DNA of 64,000 nucleotides from JAEZBP01 sp963832725. Its GTDB lineage: Bacteria; Myxococcota_A; Polyangia; Polyangiales; Sandaracinaceae. A model generated the notes under the pieces. The model saw only the letters and a program-made list of their open reading frames with translations, had not been told where the DNA came from and made no database searches. The stretch is taken from positions 2,232,001 to 2,296,000 of the forward strand of contig CAWHVG010000005.1 of the NCBI GenBank assembly GCA_963832725.1, given 5' to 3'. Of this stretch, positions 58,639-64,000 are shown in pieces (the stretch's first letter is position 1; each line of letters starts with the position of its first letter). The position numbers and the translations under genes are program-made.

Positions 58639-60187
58639 TCAATCCGGCTGGGCGAGCTTGCTCCGGCGGTGGCCGTAGGTGAAGTAGATCACGAACCCGA
58701 GCACGAGCCAGACGAGGAGGCGGAGCCAGGTCTCCCACGGCAGGCCGATCATCACCCAGACGCAGGAGGCGGCGCCGAGCAGGCCGACCACCCACGGCGC
58801 GCGAACACGGAAGGGGCGCGGGTGATCGGGCGCCATCCGGCGCAGGAGCGGGACGCCGAGGCAGACGAGGACGAACGCGAGCAGGGTGCCGATTCGAGAC
58901 GAGCTCGCCGACGATGCGGATCGGCATCAGACCACCGGCTACTGCGACGACCACGCCGGTGACGACCGTGGCTCGGTGAGGGGTGTGATAGCGCGGGTGC
59001 GTCTCCGAGAACCAGGGCAAGAGGCCGTCGTGGCTCATCGAATAGAAGATGCGCGCCTGGGCCATCATCATCACCAGCATCACGCTGGTCAAACCCGCCA
59101 GGGCGCCGAGCTTGACGGCGGAGGTCAGGCTGACCTGGCCGGCATGGCTCCAGTGGCGGAGCTCGACGATGCGGTCGATGCCGACCGCGATGGGGTCCGG
59201 CACGTCGAGCTCGTGGTAGTCGACGACGCCGCTCAGCACGAGCGCGACCAGGATGTAGAGGATGGTGCAGACGACCAGCGAGCCGAGGATGCCGATCGGC
59301 AGGTCGCGGCCGGGGTTCTTGGCTTCCTGGGCGGTGGTCGAGACGGCGTCGAAGCCGATGTAGGCGAAGAAGACGACGCCGGCTCCCGTCAGCACGCCGC
59401 CGAAGCCCCAGCCGTAGCGGCTGACCGCGCGCGTTCCCTGGTGGACGATCTCCTCGGGCGGCACCAGCGCGGCGAGCCCGGTGGCGTGCGGGTTCGCCAA
59501 GAGGTTGTGCATGTCGATGACGCCGAACCCGAGCGCGATGAAGAGGATGACGATCGCCACCTTCAGGACGACGATGAGGTTGTTCACCGACGCGCTCTCG
59601 CGGATGCCGCGGTAGAGGACGGCGCTGATGGCGACGGCGACCAGCGTGGCCGGCACGTTCCAGAGGCCCGACACCTCGCTGCCGTTCGCGAGCTCGACCG
59701 TCTCCCAGGGGCCTTGGGTGAAACGGATGAGAAAGTCCGGGAGCTGGATGCCCAGCGTGGAGTGGATCAGCGAGTAGAGGTAGCCGGACCAGGCGATGGA
59801 GACGGTGACGGCGCCGAAGGTGTACTCGAGGATCAGGTCCCAGCCGATGATCCAGGCGACGAGCTCGCCGATGGTCGTGTAGCTGTAGGTATATGCCGAG
59901 CCGGCGATGGGGATCATCGAGGCGAGCTCGGCATAGCAGAGGCCCGCGAACGCGCAGAGGACGCCGGCGATGACGAAGCTGTAGACGATGCCGGGGCCCG
60001 CGTACTGCGCGGCGGCGGTGCCGGTCAGCGAGAAGATGCCGGCGCCGATGATGGCGCCCACGCCGAGCGCGACGAGATGCGTCGGCCCGAGGTGCCGGCT
60101 CAGGCCCTGGGTGTGTCCGTCCCCCGCGTTCGCCTCGTCCGCCTCTTCGAGAATGTGCGAGAGGGTCTTCTTCCGGAAGAGCTTCAT
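58639..60187 (-). CDS. APC-family cationic amino-acid transporter (one GATC-to-GATTC insertion)
   Basis: About 515 aa with 12 or more membrane helices. N-terminal LVALGVGAIIGAGIFSLTG is the APC substrate-binding helix; AYTYSYTTIGELVAWIIGWDL and GFDAVSTTAQEAKNPGRDLPIG follow the CAT/YfnA pattern. GATTC at 58891-58895 (plus strand) breaks the frame; as GATC the protein reads VGELVSIGTLLAFVLVCLGV and ends at 58639 with the expected C-terminal helices. Proton-linked amino-acid uptake is likely; the substrate is not determined. The ATG at 60187 has a weak upstream ribosome site (GTATGGCTGAGACC). Confidence 0.85.
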
Positions 60188-60303
60188 GCGGTCTCAGCCA
60201 TACCACGATGCGCGTCCTCGTACCGAGGCGGTCGGAGCTCTCGGACAGGCCGCTCGACGAAGCGATGGCGCCGGTCACTGCCGGGGAGGCGTCGAAGGCG
60301 GGA

Positions 60304-60885
60304 TCACTGCTGGGGCCCGGGGACGTACACGACGGGCGGCGGCGGGTACGCTTGCGGTGGCTGCTGCTGGCCATAGCCGACGGGCGGCGGCGGCGGCACG
60401 TACGGACGGGACAGCGACGTCGGCGGGGTCTCCGGAGCCCAGCCGCATCCGATGCCGTTGCAGAGGAGCGACATCGCGACCTGCCTGCCGCAGCCGGTCA
60501 CGAAGCGCCGGAGGCTCGGTCCCGCGACCTGCTGTCCGATCTGGGTCGGCGGGCAACCGAGCACCGGGGCGGACGCCTCCTGGACGGTGGCGATGGGCTC
60601 CCAGCGACACCCCGCCCATCGGTGGTGGCGGCTGCAGCGGAGGAAGTACTCGCGAGGCCCGGTGCAGGTGTTCGCCTCCCACACGGTGTCGGACACGCGG
60701 AAGACGCGGACCTGCACCGGCGAGCAACCACTGTCGCGCGCGGCGCTTCGGGTCAGGTTCGCCTCGTACCGCGCGAGACGGCGACCGTTTCGAATCGCGC
60801 CCCGGCGAGCGCAGCCCGACACGCTCGCGACGGTGGCGAGGAGCGCCACAGCGGTGATGATCCCCCGAGCTCGCATGCCCTCCAT
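60304..60885 (-). CDS. hypothetical Cys-containing lipoprotein with Pro-rich tail, 193 aa
   Basis: Signal peptide and lipobox (LLATVASVSGC). The mature part has about nine cysteines (SGCSPVQVRVF, NTCTGPREYFLRC, AGCRWEP, LGCPPTQ, TGCGRQVAM, LLCNGIGCGW), then a Pro/Tyr/Gln-rich tail (YGQQQPPQAYPPPP). Spacing of Cys and aromatic residues suggests a repeated disulfide fold (two similar halves, each with VFRVSDT or IGQQVAG-like strands). ATG at 60885 or 60876 are both possible; GGAGG overlaps the first. It is convergent with nothing and lies upstream of the 73-bp repeats. Confidence 0.6.
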   Translation of the reverse strand: MEGMRARGIITAVALLATVASVSGCARRGAIRNGRRLARYEANLTRSAARDSGCSPVQVRVFRVSDTVWEANTCTGPREYFLRCSRHHRWAGCRWEPIATVQEASAPVLGCPPTQIGQQVAGPSLRRFVTGCGRQVAMSLLCNGIGCGWAPETPPTSLSRPYVPPPPPVGYGQQQPPQAYPPPPVVYVPGPQQ

Positions 60886-60939
60886 CTTGGCACCGATTCC
60901 CGAGCAGAGCACTCGAGGCAAATGCTCTCTGCTTTGCCC

Positions 60940-61158
60940 GCGATTTGGCGCCCACGGTGGGTGGGCACCAGAACCGCCTGCCTTCGGACCTCGAGTCGCC
61001 CGTCGATCGCACGCGATTCGGCGCCGGCGGCCGGTGCGCACCAGAGCCGGCTGCCCTCCGACCTCGAGCCACCCGCCGAGTGCAGGCGATTCGGCGCCGA
61101 TGGCGAGCGCGCGCCAGAGCCTCCCGCGCGACCGGGAGTCGGCCACGGCCTCCACGAC
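60940..61158. repeat. 73-bp tandem repeat, three copies
   Basis: Three diverging copies begin GCGATTTGGCGCC, GCGATTCGGCGCC and GCGATTCGGCGCC at 60940, 61013 and 61086. They share CACCAGA.CCG.CTGCC and GACCTCGAG blocks, with the third the most decayed. The array fills most of the 318-base gap upstream of the lipoprotein gene and downstream of the PreA gene. Confidence 0.75.
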
Positions 61159-61203
61159 TCGGGGCCCCGAAGAGGGCGTGTGGTGGAGCTGCCCGCCCGG
61201 CGA

Positions 61204-62588
61204 CTACTCCGCGTCGCCGCCGCGCGCCCGCACCGTCGCATCGAGGCCGCCGGGCACGAAGTCGGTGCCGGCCTGGACCCGGTCGTTCCAGGTCTCGACC
61301 TCGGGTCCTTTGCGCTTCTCCACCATCGAGATGCAGCCCTCGACCGGGCAGACGAGCGCACAGAGGTTACAGCCGACGCACTCCTCCTCGTGCACCCAGG
61401 GCACCCGCGCGCCGGGCGTGCCGCGCATCGCGGTGACCGGGCGGTCCGGCACGTTCGTCGGGAACGCGACGTGGCCCTTCTTCTTCTTCTCCTCGTCGCT
61501 CATCCCGGGCAGGTGGATGCACTGGTGCGAGCCGTCGAGGCAGGCCACGTAACAGAGCTGGCAGCCGATGCACTTGTCGGGGTCGATGTCGGCGACGACG
61601 TGGTAGTTCAGATCGAGATCGCCCCAATCCTTGTACTGCGGAACGGCCTTGCCGACGAGCTCCATGGCCGAGCTCATCCCCTTCTCGTCCAGGAAGTCGT
61701 TCAACCCCTCGATCATGTCCTCGACGATGCGGTAGCCGTAGTGCATCACCGCCGTGCACACCTGCACGCTGGTCGAGCCGAGGGCCATGAACTCGGCGGC
61801 GTCCCGCCAGTTGGCGATGCCGCCGATCCCGCTGATGGGCCGGTCGAAGACGTGCGCCACCTGCCCGAGGAGGTGCAGGGCGATCGGCTTCACCGCCGGG
61901 CCGCAGTAGCCGCCGTTCGACGAGCCGTTGCCGACGACGGGGAGCGGCACCATCCGGTCCAGATCGACGCCGACGATGGACTTCACGGTGTTGATCAAGC
62001 TGACGGCGTGCGCGCCGGCCCGATGCGCCGCCTCGGCCGGCTCCGTGATGTCACCCACGTTCGGCGTGAGCTTCACGATGACCGGCACGTTCGCGCAGTC
62101 GACCACCCAGCCGGTGATGGCCTCGAGCACCTTCGGCTCCGCGCCGACGGCCGAGCCCATGCCGCGCTCGCACATCCCGTGCGGACAACCGAAGTTGAGC
62201 TCGATGCCGATCGCAGCCGACGTCCTCGACCTTCTTGACGATCTCCTGCCACTCTTCTTGGGTGTCGACCATCAAGGACGCGATGAGGGTGTGCTTCGGG
62301 ATAGTGCTTTTTGACCTCGGCCATCTCGCGGAGGTTCACCTCCAGCGGCCGGTCGGTGATGAGCTCGATGTTGTTCAAGCCCATCAGCCTGGTGGAGCCG
62401 TAGTCGACGCCGCCGAAGCGGCTCGACACGTTGACGATGGGGTTGCCCAGCGTCTTCCACACCGCGCCGCCCCAGCCCGCGTCGAACGCGCGCTTCACCT
62501 GGTCGCCCGTGTTGGTCGGCGGCGCGCTGGCCAGCCAGAACGGGTTCGGGCTCTTCACTCCGCAGAAGTCGACGTCGAGATCGGCCAT
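61204..62588 (-). CDS. preA: NAD-dependent dihydropyrimidine dehydrogenase subunit PreA (two insertions)
   Basis: About 460 aa. Reductive first step of uracil/thymine degradation, with PreT. FMN-binding TIM barrel: FCGVKSPNPFWLASAPP, WGGAVWKTLG, ELNFGCPHGMCERGMG, PISGIGGI, then the C-terminal ferredoxin-like part with two 4Fe-4S motifs (CIGCQLCYVACLDG and CVGCNLCALVCPVEG). The frame shifts twice: near 62300 (CCCGAAG for CCCAAG) and near 62217 (GATCGGC for GATGGC). Both corrections restore family sequence (KKHYPKHTLIAS; CDGIELNFG). Its start lies 16 bases after the PreT stop, so one operon. Confidence 0.85.
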
Positions 62589-62604
62589 GTTCGTTCTCCC
62601 GCTG

Positions 62605-63940
62605 TCAGCCGAGGAAGGATGCCGTGATGGCCCGCGCGGCGAGCTTGCCGTGCTGGGCGGCGTTGACGACCTCCTTGCCGCCGTTCACGCAGTCGCCGCC
62701 CGCGTAGACCTTGGGGTTCCCGGTCCGGCAGGTGGCCTCGTCGACCACCACGCGGCCCTTCTCGTCGAGCTCCACGCCCTCGAACGCGCCGGCCAGCTTG
62801 GTGAGCCGGCTCTGCCCGATGGCGAGCGTGATCGAGATCGGCCGCCAGGGTCTCGACGGCGTCCGAGCCGTCGGTTGCTCGAACCTCGAGACCGACCAGC
62901 TGCTCGAACCGGCTCCGTCGCCGTCGCGCAGCACCCGGCTCGGCTGCCGGTTCTCGATCAGCCGCACTCCGTCGTGGCGCGCGCCGTCCATCTCGTGGGC
63001 GTACCCGCTCATCACCTTCGCCGTGCGGCGGTAGACCATGGCCACGTCCGGGATGCCGAGCTGGGCCAGCTCCCGCGCGACGTCGATCGCGGTGTTGCCG
63101 CCTCCCACCACGATGGCCTTCTCGACTCCGTCGAGGCTCAGCTCGGGGTCGAGCTTGAGGCGCTCGATGTAGGCGGTGGCGCCCACGACGCCGGGCCCCT
63201 CGGCGCCCTCGACGTCGAGGAGGGTGTCCGGGCCGAGCCCGATGCCGATGAAGACGGCGTCGAAGTCCGCGAGGAGCTGCTCCACCGTGATCTGAGCCGA
63301 GCCCGGGTTGCTCGCGACCACGGTCACGCCGGTCCGGAGCTCGATGTCGCCCAGATCGAGGATGGACTCGATCTCGCGGAGCGAGTCCTCGGCCATCAGC
63401 TTGTAGGGCGCGACGCCCGTCGTGTTCAGCCCGCCGCCGAGATCGCGCTGCTCCAGGACGACCACGGAGTGACCGTCGAGCGCGAGGTGCCCGGCCGCCG
63501 CCAGCGACGCAGGACCGCCGCCGATGCAGGCGATCTTCATCCCGGTCGGCGGCTTCTTGTTCCGCTTCAGGAGCTCCGGGTCGAGCTCGATCGCGTTCTC
63601 GGTCGCGTAGCGCTGGAGGCGTCCGATCTGGATCGGCTCGCGGTCCCAGTGGTTGTAGACGCAGCTCCCCGCGCAGAGCACCTCGACCGGGCAGACGCGC
63701 GCGCAAGACGCACCGAGGAGGTTCTGCTGCGAAGATCGTGCGGGCGGCGCCCTTCACGTTGTCGGTGGCGATCTTGTGGATGAAGGTCGGGATGTCGATC
63801 CCGGTCGGGCAGGCCTGAACGCAGGGCGCGTCCGAGCAGTAGATGCAGCGGTTGGCCTCGGTGACGGCCTCGCCGTGCGAATAGAGCGGGGCTTTGTCCG
63901 AGAGCTTCGTCTCCAACCGATCCTTGGGCAGCTCGCTCAT
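62605..63940 (-). CDS. preT: dihydropyrimidine dehydrogenase subunit PreT / GltD-like flavoprotein (frameshifted)
   Basis: About 445 aa. N-terminal Fe-S domain (EANRCIYCSDAPCVQACPTG, then ASCARVCPVEVLCAGSCV), FAD domain GGGPASLAAAGHLAL and NAD(P)H domain VGGGNTAIDVARELA. Supplies electrons from NADH to PreA. Three frame breaks: near 63728 (expected ..TIFAxNLLGASCARVCP), and a pair near 62905 and 62850 that restores the original frame; the stretch between reads EQLVGLEVRATDGSDAVETL. Single-base repairs rejoin all parts. The start ATG at 63940 overlaps the stop of the upstream gene (ATGA). Confidence 0.85.
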
Positions 63941-64000
63941 GCCTCCTCCATCGCGGCGAAGGACTCTGAGAGCGCGCGCAGGCCCTCTTCGATCTCGTCC
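63937..64000 (-). CDS. C-terminal end of an upstream gene, possibly a class III aminotransferase
   Basis: Only the last 20 codons are inside the window: DEIEEGLRALSESFAAMEEA then TGA overlapping the PreT ATG. A short helical, acidic ending of this kind is usual for class III (omega-amino-acid) aminotransferases, which also occur in pyrimidine-degradation operons, but 20 residues cannot prove a family. The gene continues past the right edge and is the promoter-side neighbour of preT. Confidence 0.35.
   Translation of the reverse strand, partial: DEIEEGLRALSESFAAMEEA

Noticed and set aside
62235..63783. Long rightward frames antisense to preA and preT
   Set aside because: Both strands are open in GC-rich DNA; only the minus strand carries Fe-S, FAD and FMN motifs.

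Overview
The window is GC-rich DNA that reads like the chromosome of a myxobacterium (Myxococcota, most like the Polyangiales/Sandaracinus type). This rests on gene content, not on a database search: a MYXO-CTERM-like C-terminal anchor on a secreted beta-helix protein, a giant lipoprotein with MopE-type CNGVDDNCDG repeats, an RCC1-repeat lipoprotein, AgmX/PglI-like C-terminal domains, an FHA/CpaF fusion, and many lipoproteins with Asp-Ala-Gly-rich linkers. No phage, plasmid, CRISPR, rRNA or tRNA gene was recognised.

Layout. 0-9.7 kb: a 21/22-bp tandem array, a DksA-type zinc-finger protein, an aspartyl-protease-like lipoprotein, a TauE/SafE exporter, the MopE-repeat lipoprotein, and a deletion scar joining the remains of a divergent TetR/FAD-monooxygenase pair. 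9.7-15.8 kb: an aromatic-catabolism locus with maleylacetate reductase, an alpha/beta hydrolase and a homogentisate-dioxygenase-type enzyme, read divergently from a XylR-type sigma-54 activator, followed by a methyltransferase. 16-21.6 kb: an MscS channel coupled to a large membrane AAA-type ATPase, then phosphofructokinase. 22-29.4 kb: the beta-helix protein, a 22-bp tandem array, a DUF488-like protein, an LPG-synthase-like membrane protein, fructose-1,6-bisphosphatase and a CBS-domain protein. 29.4-33.3 kb: repeats, a small acidic protein, a group-2 sigma factor and a DUF2267 protein. 33.4-39.8 kb: the FHA/CpaF fusion, an aldo/keto reductase and an acyl-CoA synthetase. 39.8-44.7 kb: a four-gene operon of secreted proteins in which every junction is a 4-base GTGA overlap. 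45-52.7 kb: lipoproteins, a RecD-like helicase and envelope proteins. 52.8-64 kb: an ABC-F ATPase with a possible attenuator, a uracil/xanthine-type permease, DUF3105, an amino-acid permease and a reductive pyrimidine-degradation operon (aminotransferase tail, PreT, PreA).

How genes work together. The catabolic enzymes share a control region with their presumed activator. The nucleobase permease lies 5 kb from the pyrimidine dehydrogenase subunits. Phosphofructokinase and fructose bisphosphatase lie 7 kb apart on opposite strands. The four-gene secreted cassette looks like one translational unit.

Data quality matters here. At least a dozen conserved genes are broken by single-base indels that look like sequencing errors. 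Nine of these are one-base insertions that turn an expected GATC into GAATC or GATTC, which suggests a modified-base basecalling artefact and hence GATC modification in the organism. Six tandem-repeat arrays with unrelated units (17, about 19, 21/22, 22, 43 and 73 bp) lie in the gaps between genes.
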